Assembly (NCBI GenBank): GCA_030770425.1 | Contig: JASJFT010000140.1 | Coordinates: 55,134 to 119,133 of the forward strand | Reading direction: 5' to 3' | Length of the DNA stretch: 64,000 nucleotides | From: Darksidea phi | Taxonomy: Eukaryota > Ascomycota > Dothideomycetes > Pleosporales > Lentitheciaceae | In this document: piece after piece, positions 33,142-47,953 of the stretch | How the letters are laid out: the number at the start of each line of letters is the position of its first letter | How positions within the stretch are numbered: the first letter of the stretch is position 1 | Made by a program: the position numbers and the translations under genes | Notes under the pieces: generated by a model | Databases searched by the model: none | Seen by the model: the letters and a program-made list of their open reading frames with translations, nothing else | What the model was told of the DNA's origin: nothing

Positions 33142-36100
33142 TACCCCCCTAAGATTTATAAAGAAGAGAATTTTATTAATACTTACTAGAGGATATATAA
33201 TTAAGTTTTAATAAGAAAGAAATATACTCTTTACTAGAGTATAATTTTATAGTAAAAATATTATAAAATAGTATAAAAGTACTTATAAAATAGTCTAATT
33301 TTAGAGTAATTATACTATAATTTATAGTATAAAGTTATTATTAATAGTAATTATATTTATTTAAATAATAAAGTTCTTATATAAAAGTAAGTAATAGAAC
33401 TTAGTTAATTTATTAGTAAGTATATCGACTCTAGGGAGGTAGATAATATTTAAATTACTATTTTTAATCTCTTATTAGGTATATTTATACTAAATATTAA
33501 TATACTTTAATTACTTATAGTAATTATTACTATAAATTATTATAATTATAAAGAGGTTATTAATATATAGTCTTATAGACTTAAGATTATCTTCTTTATA
33601 ATTAAACTAAGTAAGAAGATTATATAATTAAATAACTTCCTTTACTATATATATTACGATAATAAATTTAACTTTAATAAAGAAAGTTATAATAATATAC
33701 TATTTAAGTAATTTATATAAGATAAGACTACTAACTAGCTTAAAGATATAACTATATAATAATTTTTTATTACTAGTACTATCTACGTAAGCGGCGTCTA
33801 AATAGATAGCTAGGCCGTTTATATTAAAGCTATTATATTAGATTCTAAGAATATAGTAGTTCTTAATATAATAAATAATATATAATAGTAAATTAAGTTA
33901 TTAAAAGGTAGAATTACTTATAAAGTAAGCTATAAAGTATATATACTATATTATATTAGAGTAATATATACTTATAAGGTATAGAAGATAAGTAATAAAA
34001 GATTAATATTATTTAATAATATTTTAAAAGACGTCTATATCTTATAGATACTCTTTAAGATACTTTAAAAATAAAGAAATCTTTATAGATAGCTTATTAT
34101 CTATATAGTAGTCTATAATAAGTTTATTAAAATATAAGTCTATTAAGATAAAGAGTATATACTTATTTTTATCTTTAATAATTTTAATATTTAAGTAGAA
34201 GAATAGTAGTCTAAGATCTCGAGCCTTATAATACTTAAAAATAGTATTCTTAAAAGTAGTTATATCCTTCTTAGTATAAATAGTAAGAATAAGATTATTA
34301 ATATATATAATAATAATACCTTAAGTATTCTTATTAATAAAGATATATAGGTTAAAGACTAAAGACGTATATATAAGATCTAAAAGTAAGATTTTAAGAT
34401 TAAGATATTATAATAAGATAGATTCTTTAAGTCTATAAATTCTATATAATAGTTAAATAGTAGTACTACTATCTATAATATCTAGGGGGAGTTATAGAAG
34501 AACGACGTACTTATTATCTAAATAAATATTAAGATAGATAGTAATAATATTAATTTATTTATACTCTAGATCCTAGAGAATAATAAGTATAAAGAGGATA
34601 TATAGAATTATTATATATATAATATATAAGTAGATAGATTATAAATATTCTAATTATATTTAAAAATTATTATAAGTAATAAGATATACTTTATATTTAA
34701 GAAGTTTATTATTAATATTATCCTTATATTTATATATTTACTAACTAGGTATTACTTTATACTAGTTTAGTTCTATAGATATTATAGAATACTAGATATT
34801 ATTTTATTTAAGAGAATTAAACTTTTTATTTATAATAAATTAAAATTAATTCCTATAAAGGTACGATTTAAATTTATAATAGTTCTTTAATTTAGGTAGA
34901 AGACTTAATAGTAATATATCTATTAGTATTTTTATAATAATAAAGGTAAAAGTCTACTTAAACGTTAAAGATATAAAGTAGAGAAAATAATACTTATTTC
35001 TATCTATTAGTATATAGTTTAATTCATCTCTATATAACTTTAGAGGGCTATTAAAAACTTATCCTAATAATATATTAGATATAATAGTATTCTTATCTTA
35101 ATTCTCCTCTTATATAATAGTATTAGTAGGATTACCCTCTAGATTAGGTTATAATCCTACTACTTTTTAAAGTTATTCCTACTAATTATTATCTATAAGT
35201 TTAATAGTATTAGTAACTATATAGGAAGGTAAAGTCTTAATAACTAAAAGTAATTAGATAGAAAGAGAGAGCTTATTAGAGCTAGGTATAGTAATTTTAA
35301 TATTATAGTTATAGGAATCCTAATAGACTATAACTAAATAAATAATATCTTCTATCTTAGGGATATATATTTTATATATATTCTTAGCTATTATACTAAC
35401 TAGATAGTTCTTCTAGCTATAAGGTACTAGTTTTTTACTATATATATACTTTACCTTAGGTATATAAATATAACTAATATAACTAAAAGTATAAATAAGA
35501 ATAAAATTTAGTACTAGATTAGAAATATTATTTTCTAATTAATATATCTTATAAGGTATTTTCTTAATAGGAATACTAGAGATTAATAGAAAGTTCTAAT
35601 TCTATACTTAATATTATACTATATATAACTATAAATTCTAAGGAATATTAATAGTAATATATATTATATATATACTTATAGAAGTAATACTATTAATATA
35701 TTCTATAATACTATTTCTTAAGATATTATATAGTAGAGAGTACTCGAGTTTAGTACCCTTACTTTTAGTATATTATTAATAGACTTCTTTAGTATAGGTT
35801 AACTTATATACGGTCCGCTAGAATTAGTTAATAGAGGAGAGGACGCTATAGAAGTACTACTAGTATTAGATAAGATATTAGCTATATTTCTAAGTAGAAT
35901 AGATATAGTTTATATAAGTAGGGTACCTATAAAAGTATAGAATAGACTAGAATAGTCTACTTATATATTAGGCCTAGTACCTAGTACTAAGTATAGTCTA
36001 TTATTATACTTAATTTTAATAAACTAACTATTAACGAATACGTCTATAAGAAGCTATTAAATAATAATATAATTAATTTTAATATTATAGTAACTAGGGT

Positions 36101-36785
36101 AATTATACTTTAAGAAAATAGCTACTAAAGTATAACTAATTAATATATCTTAAAGTTCTTCTTAAACTAATAGTTAATTATATCCCTATTATTATCGTCT
36201 AATTAGGGTAGTTTAAGAATAATAATATCTAATTTAGAAGATAAAAGAGAAAGCTTATAAAATATTTAACTAATATTTATAGTAAAATAATAGATATAAC
36301 CTCTATACTTTTATTATAAACTATAATACTACTAAATTTCTATAAAGATATATACTTAAGCTATTAGTATCTCCTCTACGTTTATTAGAAGTAGAAGAGT
36401 AGTTAGTAATAGACTAAAGTCTATATTATTTATAATCCTATAAAGTAGAATTTAATTAGGGTTATTAAAGTACTTAACTCTATTATTATAATATATTAGA
36501 TATTTATAGTTATATATCCTAATCTAAAACTAGTAATAATTATAAATAGTATATATCTATATCTACTCTTTATCTAATTCCTTATAAAACTTACTAATTA
36601 GAACTTTATTTAAGTCTAATATTACTTAGTTATTTAAGTAGTTATCCTTATTAAATTTAATTTAGGATAGAATAGGAGGGAGATTATATATATAAGATTT
36701 AGCTTTTCTAAAGTTATTAATAATAAGAGTAGATTTATTAGAACTAATACTATAACTAATACCTATACTATTACCCGAAACTAAT

Positions 36786-37146
36786 ATAATATACTAGAGA
36801 TTAGATTAAGTAGAGTATAATAGCTAAGAGGAAGATAGATCTAGAACGACGCGCTAGAGATTAGACTAAGTAAAGTATAATAACTAAGAGAAAGATAGAT
36901 CCCGTATAATATACTAGAGATTAAATTAAGTAGAGTATAATAATTAAGAGAAAGGTAGATTCTATATAACGTACTAGAGATTAGACTAAGTAGGGCGTAA
37001 TAGCTAAAAAAAAGATAGATTCTATATAATATACTAGAGATTAGACTAAGTAGAGTATAATAGCTAAGAGGAAGATAAAATCGGTATAATATACTAGAGA
37101 TTAAACTAAGTAAAAAATAATAGTTAAGAGAAAGATAGATTATTAC
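36786..37146. repeat. Six-copy 60-bp tandem repeat
   Basis: Six units of exactly 60 bp share the core ctagagattagactaagtag. Copies differ mostly at RIP-type sites, plus a few other substitutions. Sixty is a multiple of three, and one minus-strand frame stays open through all copies, so it may have encoded a 20-residue repeat in the outer copia polyprotein. Both possibilities, coding and satellite, remain open. Confidence 0.8.
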
Positions 37147-37717
37147 TCGCTTAAAAGATTAATTAAGATAGTAGTAATAACTAAGTAGTAGAGCCTATTT
37201 ATAATATAATGAATACGCTTAGAATACTTAAGCTAGATACTAGTATTAGTAATAAAAGTTAAAAAAGTAGACTAAGATTAAGCCGCTTTAAGGAAGAAGA
37301 GAAAGTACTACCTTATATAGAAGGTTTATTATTATAGCTAGTTCGAGCTCTCTTATATCTAGCTAGATAGTATAATAAATACTAATACTTCTATCTATTA
37401 TTCTTAAACTAATTATAGGAAGCTAGTAGAGCTTTATTATATTAAGTATAGAAGGGGCTATTAGGTTATATTAAAGTTATTAGTACTAGATAGAAGTATT
37501 CTTAGTAGAAAGGATAATACCTATATAAAAAAAAGTATTAGTTTAGATATTAGTTACTATATTAGTTATTTACGTAGTATAGCGGATTTTAATAGAGTAT
37601 AGCTAGAGAAGTAGCTAAAAAGTCTATAACCTTTATAATTAGGTATAATACTATAGTAGTATAAAATAATTAGCTATTAGATATTTAAATATTATCTATT
37701 CGAATAAAGTAGTACTA

Positions 37718-37811
37718 CTAATCTATCCTAGTAATTTCTCTAACCTATTCTAGTAATTACCGCTAACCTATTCTAGTAATTACCGCTAATCTATTCTAGT
37801 AATTACTACTA
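37718..37811. repeat. Four-copy 23-bp tandem repeat
   Basis: About four head-to-tail units of taacctattctagtaattac plus three bases. Copies are nearly identical apart from C/T changes. It lies near the left side of the inner copia. Confidence 0.65.
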
Positions 37812-37899
37812 ACTACTTATAGAACTAATAGGGATATTCTACTTTAGTAGATCTAAATATATATACTATACTTATATCTTACTCTATAATAATCTTTCT

Positions 37900-40800
37900 A
37901 ATAGTCTATAATTAAGCTATATAGCTTAATCTATTAGAGATATTAGATTATCGACTATATAAGAATCTAATATAAGCTATTAAATAGATTAATTTAGGTT
38001 ATATAGCTACTATAACTATTATAGTATTTAATATAGAAGCTAGCTTAAATAGTTTAATTAACTCTATACTATCTAATCTACTAGCTAGCTATCTATACTA
38101 TTACTAAATAATATAGATAATAAAGCTAAATATTAGTAATAATATATTTATAACTATATTAAATTAAGAATAGTCTCTATATAATAAGAAGAGATTATAA
38201 AATAATAAGTTATTAAAGCTATTAAAACTATACCTATATAGAGATCTATACTACTAGGGATAGTACTAATATATTAATACCTTACTACGTAAGAGAGGAT
38301 TTACGGAAGACCCTAAAAAGGCTAAAAAAATAGCTAATTTTAAAGCTAAGAATAAGAAGGGTATCTTAACTAAAATATATAAGAGGAATAAATATTATAA
38401 ATAGTAAAAGTAGACTAGTTAGAATAATAATATAGCTAATATAATAGAAATTAATATAGATAATAATTTACTATAGTATAAATATAAAGCCTATACTATA
38501 TTTTTAGTAATATATAACGTCTTAATAGCTAATAATATCTATCTACTTCCTTATTTCTAGATATTAGACCTAGTTATAGATATTTATATCTATAATAATC
38601 CTACTAAGTTCTAATAGAAAGCCCTAGCTTTACCTAATAATATTATTCTAGTCGGAGGCTTAGAGATAGCTATTTAGACCTAGAAAAACGTATAAATATC
38701 CCTATTAATATCTTAGAATCTAAAAAAGATAATATTTAAATAAATAGCTCTAATCCCTAGCTTCTTTACTAGCCTAGTATTACTATTATAGCTATTCTTA
38801 TTAAACGTCTATTTCGACTCTAGAAGGAATATTCTATATTAATTAGGAACTTAATCTTAAGATATCGCGAAGCTTATTAGAGTCGACGGATACTAGTTTA
38901 TAGTCTATCGTACTAAGCTACTATAATCTACTTAGTATATAGTATTTGCTACTAATTAGTACTAACTATAGATCTTAGTCCTATTACTTTAATCTAGATT
39001 ATTAAGTAAGCTATAACTTTATCTACTTATAAGTTATTTAAATAGTAATATAATTAATTAGTTAGCTAGTAATATTTTAGACCTTTATATAGATAATAGT
39101 ATAATAGCTCCTAAAATAATTTACTATAAGAAGTACCTATAGAATAAAGCCTATTAGATTATCTCTCGTCGATTTAGTTATAAACTAGGTACTAGCTAAC
39201 TATTTAAAACTATAGCTATTAATCTAATTAAGCTTAATATACTAGTCTATAATAGCTATTAATATATATTCTATACGTTTAATTTATTCTTAAAACTATA
39301 TATAGTCTATATAATAGCTAAGTATAATAAGTCTACTCTTTAGATAATACTTAGATAGCTAGATAAAGCTATTAAACGAGAATTTAATATAATTATTATC
39401 TTTTTAATAGTTAATAATAAGTAAGACTATAGTCTATTAGACGATTTAGTATAAGCTTATTATCTATAGAAAGGAATTAAACTATAGATATAAGTACTAT
39501 ATATTATCGAATAAAATAGCTTAGCTAAATACTTAGATAGAAGTCTAATTAAGAGAAGTTATTTAATAAGAATTACGATAAATCTTCTACTAGCTCTTAG
39601 TTCTAAGATCTATAGAATAGTAATCTATTTACTTAACCGAATATCTATATAAGTACTAAACTAGAAAATACTATTTAAAATTATATATTAGAAAAAGCTA
39701 TTACTAGTTTATCTATATATTTATAGCTATAAAGCCTATATATTATATAAATAGATATCTAGAGACGATAAGCTTAGTCTATAAGTACTAGTAGAATATT
39801 TAATTAACTATAATTTATTAAATATCTATAGAATCTAGATACTAAAGATAAGAAGTAAAGCTTATAGTAGTAAGGTAATTCGTATAAAAGATATTATATT
39901 TTAAGAGAATCTATTCTATTAGCTATAAGATAATATAGATCTCCTCCTTTAAGATTTTAAGCTAGAATAATTTACTTATAAATATTATCTATCTATACTA
40001 AGTAGTAAAGATACTTCTTTAAAAGTTTTACTAGAAGACGAATATATAACTCCTATAAAAGCTATAAAATCTACTATCTAAGCTTCTACTTAGACTACTA
40101 TTTATACTACTACTTAAACTATTACTTAGAAACCTATATTAAATTAACTTCTAATACTAAATCTATTAGTTTTAGAAATAGCTTTATCTAAGCTACTATA
40201 ACTATTAAATCGACCCTTAAAGTATAAGCGCGAAACTAAGCCCGATTTAAATTATATTAAGTATTAAGAACTAATAGATACTAATCTTTATTAATATTAT
40301 ATCCTATCTAAAGGATTAACTAGAGTAATAAAGAAGAAGTCTATATAGAAGAACTCTAACTTCTTTATTAACGCCTACTAGTTAGTCTATATAGTTACCT
40401 TAGTAATAGTACTAAAAACGCGATTTAAATATACGGAGCTACTAGTAGAACTAAAATACTATAAGAATATAATAAAGCTATTATCTTTCTATAAGAAAGG
40501 CTTCTTATAAGCTATATAATAAGAATTAGTAACGATTAAACGTAAAGAAACCTATAAGTAGATAATCTAGAATAAATATAATACTTAGTATACTTAAGAT
40601 AATAAGATTCTCTTACTAATATAGGTATATAAATATAAACTTAATAATTAAGACTATCTATTAAAATATAAGGCTCGGATCTATATACGTAGCGATTTCT
40701 AAATAATAATAAAAGATATCTATACTACTATACTAGTTATTCGAATATTTTAAGCTTTAGTAGCTATTATCGTCTACTTTAATATAGAAATTTATTAATA

Positions 40801-42230
40801 TAATACTATTAACGCGTTTACTAATACTAAGCTATTAATACTAGTCTACTATTATTAATTAGAAGGATTCTCTAATTCTAATTATCTATAAAAACTACGC
40901 CGAGTACTTTATAGTCTAAAGATATTTTTATTACTCTAGTATAAAGAGCTTACTAAAACGTTTATAGAGCTAGACCTTATACCTATTAAGAATACTTCCT
41001 ACTTATAGAAAAATAAGAAGCTACTAGTCTTCTTCTTTATTAATAATATTATTATTCTTAGTATACTAGTATATATAGCTACTTTATATAAATTTAAGTA
41101 TAAACTATTATAATAATATAAGATTAAATCTTTAAAAGAATTATAGATCTTCTATAGTATTTAAACTCTTAAAGACCGTAATAATAGCTTAATCTAGCTA
41201 TTATAAAGTATATATATTAAGAAGTTTACTTAAAAGTATCCTTTATTAAAGCTCTATTCGAAGCTATCTACTATATTATTACTACTCGAGGAACTAATAC
41301 CCTTAAAGAATAAAACTATAGATTTAGTTAAGTAATAATATATATAACTAGTCGGATTAATTAGTTATATAGTAGGAGCTACCTATCTAAATATCTTAAA
41401 AACTTATTTAAAACTAGCTAAATTCCTTACGAATTCTTTATAACGGTACCTAGATACTATCTATTAAATAATTATCTATCTACTAGATATAAAGAATCGA
41501 GTAATATACTATAATATATTAATATCTATTAAATTAGTATATATTATTAATAAACTTATATCTAAACTTATATCTAACTTCTATAAAGTATTAAATACCT
41601 TCTTTACTAATTATAAAGCTATCTAGAAGAGCTTATAAGGATATATATTCTTCCTATTTAATAGACCTATTAATTAAAAGGCTATACTATAGCGATATAT
41701 TATAAAATTAACGACTAAGGTAGAACTAATAGCTATCTTATTAGTTAGTACTAAGCTAATCTAGTAGTAGAGAGTATTTAAATATATCGGATTCGATCTA
41801 GATTATAAACGACTAATATACTATAATAATTAATAAATAATTTATCTACTTATCTCCTCTACCCTATAGCTTAAAACTATAGTATAGTATGTTAATATCT
41901 ATTACTACTAACTTTATTAGAAGATATTATTAGGTAATATTAATATCTTATATATTTTATTAAATAGTTAACTAGCTAATAGCCTTACTAAATTACTACC
42001 TAGATAAAAATATAAGAATTAGGTATTACTCCTAAACTTTAAGGATTTTCCTACTATATAGACTTCTTAACTAATTATATAGACTTCTTAGCCAATTATA
42101 TAGGCTTCTTAGCCAACTATATAGACTATTTAGCTAACTATATAGGTTATTTAGCTAATAAACTAGTATAACTAATTCTATATTAGTATACTATATAAAG
42201 TAAAATTAAGAACCTTATACCTCTAGAGAT
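37900..42230 (+). mobile_element. Inner copia retrotransposon pol (plus strand)
   Basis: The plus-strand frame, read through RIP stops, follows a copia polyprotein. A gag/zinc-knuckle-like part lies near 38.2-38.45 kb and the protease at about 38.55-38.95 kb (around IPSFFTSLV and FDSRRN). After the integrase, reverse transcriptase runs from about 40.66 to 41.1 kb (FINNII for the FVDDI motif near 41,035-41,060), then RNase H to about 42.03 kb ending in LTKLLPRQK. The orientation is opposite to the copia that contains it. Its LTRs were not resolved, so its ends are approximate. Confidence 0.75.
42056..42162 (+). repeat. Five-copy 21-bp repeat at the copia pol C-terminus
   Basis: Five 21-bp units (atatagacttcttagccaat type) continue the pol frame and encode a seven-residue repeat of the form IQTSQPT. 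Two units keep CpA (ccaa), which is unusual for this block. Confidence 0.7.
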
Positions 42231-43803
42231 ATCTAATTATATAAGAAATCTATATATACTATAATAATAACGGCTATCTACCTAGTACTATACTAATATA
42301 AAGACTAGTTCTCGATCTATAATATAGCTCCTTACGCTTATAAGAAGAGGAGAATCTATTAGCTAATAATAAACTTTAAAAATTAAACTTTAAAACTAAT
42401 AAAAATTAAAACTAATAAATAAACTTTAGCTTCGAATCTACGTTTAAACCTAAGAGGGGTATATAAGTAGTCGAGTACTATATATTATATAATTACTCTA
42501 TTTATATAATAATTTATACTAATTTACTATAACTCTATACTAAACTTATAGTAGTTATATAATAATAAGTTATAGTAACTATATACTAATTTATAGTAAT
42601 TAATTTAATTACTAAATCTAGTATAACCCGTATATAAGGCCCTCTACTCGTACCCTAGCTAGATAGTTAGACTACTTAATATATTTATTCTATACCTCTA
42701 CCTACTTATACTATTAGAGCTTATTTAAGTTTATTAACTATCTATTTTTTACTATAGTAAAGATTATTATATTGGTTCTCTACCTAAGCTAGTACTATAT
42801 AGCCTAGCTTAGTTAAATATATAATATTAGAGAGAAGGTTATCTAAATCTTTATTATATATAAGGGTACTATTAGGGTATAGAATATTATAAAGTATAAT
42901 AATAATATCTATTATACTAAGGTCTATAGCTATATTCTAAAAGGTACTAATCTATTTATAGATTAATAAATAGTAATTAGATAAGATTCTTTAAAGGGTC
43001 TTAATAATTTTATAAATATTATCTAGGCTTATATTTTTATTATTAGAGCTAAGTATATTATATATTTTATATATAATTCCTTTTATATATAAAGATATAT
43101 AATAGTTAATATATATACTCTTAAAAATAATACTTTATAACTTAGTATCCTTTAAATTCTAATTACGAACTACCTTCTTTAACTTAAATTATTATTTAGT
43201 AACTATTTTATTCTAGGGTCTAATATATTTATTATATTATTTAATACTCTTATAGATCTATTCTATTTATATCTTATATTAAATTTTTAATACGTTAAAG
43301 TAAGCTATAATTTACTTATATATAGGGGTTAAAAAACTAAAAACTATAGTTAGTATTATAGATAGTATAGAGATAATAGATTTATTAAGTTTAGTTTTAA
43401 TAAAGTTATCTAGATTATAAGTAGACTAGATAAGTAAGCTATTAAAAATATCTTTTACCTAATACTCTACGGCGTAGTTATTAAGTTATTTATTCTAGTC
43501 TTTCTAATTCTTATTATATATATAGATAGTAATCCCTAAAGTATATATAGTCTAATTAATTAAGATAGCTTAACTAGAGTTTATTATAAACGTACTATAC
43601 TTTATAGTATAAAATTATAGTAAATTAATATAAATAGTAAAGGTATTATATCTAAGAGTATAGAATCTTAAGTAGTAATAGTACTAGAATAGTTATATAC
43701 GACTTAATAGATAGTATTAAAAGTTAATCTATCTTCTTATAGTAGATTTAATAGTTTAGTATAAAGCTTAATAGTATATAGATTTATAAAAAGACTTATA
43801 ATC

Positions 43804-44055
43804 TATAGATTAATAAGAATAGAAGTTATATAATTATAAGATTAGTATATTATAGAATCTATATTAGAAGTAAGCTATATAATAAGTATAAGGTACTAGT
43901 TATCTTAGTATATAATATCTTACTATAAAATATAGTAAATAGAGTAATACTAAAGAATTAGATAATACTTAGTAGTACGTAATATCTTATAGTAAAATAT
44001 AGTAAATAAGACTTAAAACTAGATTAGACGAAAATTTTAAAGAGAACTACTAATA
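43804..44055 (-). repeat. Outer copia 5' LTR
   Basis: This partner of 32,890-33,141 differs from it chiefly by C/T and G/A transitions. It is followed by the ACTTA duplication. Confidence 0.85.
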
Positions 44056-46877
44056 ACTTAGATTAAATAAACTTTAATAAAGTATTTATAAAGAAGATAC
44101 TTTATAAAGAAAAAGGTCTAAGTTAAAATATATCTAGTAAAAGTTATAATAGAAAGTAAATAAGTAAACTAATCTAATATAAAGTAATTCTCTAATACTA
44201 TTATTTAAAAGATTCTTATAATAATAGAAGATATAAATAAGTATATAAATATTTTTAAAGTAACTTATATCTCTATCTTTATTATATCTTTTAATACTAC
44301 TACTACTAGATCTATTTACCCTTCTCTATTAAAAATATTCTTTTCTTTCTTTTTAATAACTTCTACTATACTATCCTAGATAGTTATATAGATAGAACGA
44401 AGAATTAAAAGTCTAAACTCTAATTACTTTAAAGAAACCTAATAGGATTAGTAGTAGTTTAAAATATAGATAAACTATAAATTATAAAATAATAGTCCTA
44501 AAAAAGACTATAAAGTAAGATATATTTTTAATAGATTAAAAGATATTACCTTAGATATAGATATATTATAAATAAATAAGAATCCTTATAAAATTATAAA
44601 AGTATTTTAAAAGTTCTTAAATAATTAATTTTCTAACTTCCTTATTAATAAAAGAGTTTAGAATAAGCTCTAGATATTTTAATAAAAGTATATACTATTA
44701 TATATCTTTAATACTAAGCTTATATATCTAGTAAATAATACTAAAGAAGTAAATAATTATAGTAGTTTAAAAAGTATCTATTTATATATTCTATAGTTAG
44801 GCCTTTATAATTATATAATTATAATAAAAGTATCTTAAAACTAGACTATTAATTAACTTATAAATTAAGTAATAGAAATTAAAAATAAAATCTTTAAAAG
44901 TAAAATTACTTAATTTATTTATTCTTCCTACTAATATAAAGATATAATAGACTAAAAACCTATATATTTATACTCTAGCTAAATAAAACTAATAAACCTA
45001 AAAGATAACTAAAAGAAGAAGAAGGTATACTAGGTCTCTAAAGAAGAAATAAAAAAAAATAAAAAAAAATACTTTTATTATAAGAAACGTAGTTATATTT
45101 TAAAGAGATACTAATTTATTTTAATATTATCTTTAGCCTTTACTAAAACTAAATATAAATTACTCTAGGTAGAAGATAAACTTTTAAAGAAAAAAAGTTT
45201 AAAAAATTAAAGTCTTTTAGCTAAAATTATTACTAGAAGAAGAAATTAGAAATTTTAAGATTAAGAAGAATAATTAAGGATTTTATAAAGTTTTAAAGAA
45301 AATAGCTAGATAGTAGTTTAATTATAGTATATTTATTTATAAATAAAGTTATATTTATATCTACTATAATTAACTTTAGTTATTTTATATTTAGATTTAT
45401 ATTCTTATTCTTTATTTAAAGAAGTAATTTAAAGAGTATAAAATTATCTAAAAACTAATCTATTATAGGAATAAGTAGAAAAAGATTATATATATAAAGT
45501 ATAATATAGTTAAAAATTAATATTAAAAAATATATTAAAGAGATATAGTTATATATATTAAATAAAGATAATAAGTATAATATAATTTTAGAAAAGTTAT
45601 AAATTAATAAAAATAATATAATCCTAGCTTCTATAAAGAAATCTATCTATTTATACTTAATTAAAATTAAAGTAAAAAGTAAAAAAGAAAAGAAACTAAT
45701 TATAAAGTTTTAAATTATAGAAGTATTTACTTTTATAACCCTAGTATAAAAGTTTAAGAGAAAGGGTAATATATTATATATCTTTATAGTCTTAATAGTA
45801 AATATCTAAAAGGTTTTTACTTTAAAGAAGAAATTAGATTTAAGAGAAGTTCTTTTTTCTTTTATAAAGAACTTATATAAAATCTTCTTATAGAAAGAAG
45901 TAAATAAGTTATTATTATACCAAAGAAGTAGTATAGACTATATAATTAAACTAATTAAAAAGAATAAGAAGATACTAGAAGTCTTATAAGAACTTTTATA
46001 TAGTATATTAAAAAAGAAGCTTCTTATTTTATAAAAAGAATTAACTTTTTATCTTAATAAAAATTTATCTATATAAGTAGATCTAGTATAACTACTCCTA
46101 TACTTTTTATAAAGAAATTAAAAGAAGACCTTTAGTTTTATATAAACTATTAAATACTAAATATAATAATATAAAAGAACTACTATCTACTTCCTCTTAT
46201 TAAGAAAACTCTTAGCTAAATTAGAAAGACTAAATAGTATATTAAACTAGATATTATCTAGACCTTTTATAAGATCTAAATTATTAAGAAAAATAAATAG
46301 AAAATTATTTTTTATATTTACTTTAGTTTATATAAGTAGTTAGTTACTTTATTTAAATTAGTAAATATACCTAGTATCTTCTAGAGGTATATTAATTTTA
46401 TACTTTATAAATTTATTAATAATTTTTACTTTATATTTATTAATAATATTCTTATTTATTTCTTTAAGAGTAAGGAGAACTATAAAACTAAGATTTAAAA
46501 AGTAATTAAGAAGCTAGAAGCTATAGATTTATATCTTAATATTAAGAAAAATAAATTTAGTATAAAGAAGACTTAGTACTTTAAATATATTATTAAAATA
46601 GAAAAAGAAATTAATATAGACCTAGAAAAAGTTAAAGCTATTTAAGAATAGGTTCCTCTATTATCTATTAAGAGTATTTAGAGTTTTATTAGATTTACTA
46701 ACTTCTACTATTAATTTATTAAGAACTTCTTTAAGATTATAGCTCTACTTATTAAATTAATAGATAAAAATATAGAATTCTTATAAAAAAAGAATAATAA
46801 GAGATTTTTAAAATCTTAAAGAGTATATTTATTATAAAACTTATATTAGTCTATTTTAATTTAGAATTAGAAACTAT

Positions 46878-47953
46878 TTAATTTAGATTTATATAGTAGA
46901 AGTCTTTTTAAAAGGTTTATATAAAATATAATAGGAGTTTATATATAGTAGAGATACTATATATATATCTTATATATAATAATAGAGTTATAGAGCTATA
47001 TATAATAATATTAATAAGATAATATTTTAAATATTAAGATATTAGATAAGAAATAATATATAATACTAAACTATAGAGCTTAGTTAGCTTTCTTATTATA
47101 TCTATTTCTTATCCTTAGCTAGCTTTTTTATATTAATACCTACTAACTATATATCTTTACTAATAATTATTTATCTAGTCCTTTAGTAAAACCTTTAGTA
47201 AGAACTAGAGTAGAATAAACTATTCGAGTATAATACTCTAAACCTTTTAAATATTATAATAGAGTATTTCTAGTACTATAGATAAAAGGTACTACTAATA
47301 AGACTTCTTAATTATAATAATTATTAGTATAAAACTAACTATATATTAGATATATTTAAGAAAATAAGTAATAATAGAATTCTTATATAGTTATTAGTAG
47401 TTATCTATAATATATTCCTATCTAAGACCTTATATAATAAGAATAGATATTTTATTAAAAGATAGTTATACTATCTATATAGGCTAGAGGATAAGCTTAT
47501 ATAGGGAAGACTATTTAAAAGAAAGAAATTAGCCTTCTTAGTAGACTATTAAAAGAACTAATATCTAATATAGAAGATAGAGCTAGTATTTATAGTAGAT
47601 ATAATATAAATAATAGTATAAGAAATTAAATATAAAGGAATTAATAGAAATAGATAGAATAAATAATAGAAATATCTAACTAGAAAGATAATAAGTAAAG
47701 GACGAAGAAGTAGTCTAATATAGATTATCTTATTATTATTATTAGTAAAAGGTTTAGTATTATTAGCGCGTTTAACTATTTATATATATTATTAGTAAAT
47801 TAGAAGCTATTATTATTCTATAGTTACTACCTATTATATAAGATATCGAAATATTAAAATATAATAAGATAATTAGAATTATAAAAAATATAACTAGTCT
47901 AGAAGCTAATATAATATTATACTAAGTAGTAGTCTAAGCTTTTAAAAAAGAGA
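46878..47953. mobile_element. Second copy of the SINE-like element, itself interrupted
   Basis: The outer parts (46,878 to about 47,009 and about 47,741-47,953) are the reverse complement of 626-970. They are flanked by the 15-bp duplication agaattagaaactat/agaattagaaattat (46,863-46,877 and 47,954-47,968). Removing the central insertion leaves 345 bp, the same length as the other copy. Confidence 0.65.
47010..47740. mobile_element. About 730-bp insertion with inverted termini
   Basis: This sequence is absent from the homologous SINE-like copy at 626-970. Its ends carry a short inverted repeat (taataagataat and its complement). It has no coding frame. It could be a solo LTR or a non-autonomous DNA element. 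A TTA/TAA run at the junction hides any target duplication. Confidence 0.5.

Larger units (their letters stand above)
32890..44055 (-). mobile_element. Copia retrotransposon inserted in gypsy (outer copia)
   Basis: Identical-length LTRs (252 bp) at 32,890-33,141 and 43,804-44,055 are flanked by the 5-bp target duplication ACTTA (32,885-32,889 and 44,056-44,060). The minus strand between about 35 and 33.2 kb reads as a copia reverse transcriptase (IYINNL for the YVDDL motif, near 34,290-34,310), then RNase H. Integrase-like sequence lies near 35.3-36.2 kb. The internal length of 10.7 kb is double the usual copia size because another copia lies inside. RIP stops occur throughout. Confidence 0.85.

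Noticed and set aside
36786..37146. CRISPR-like array
   Set aside because: The 60-bp units are contiguous without unique spacers and the genome is fungal.
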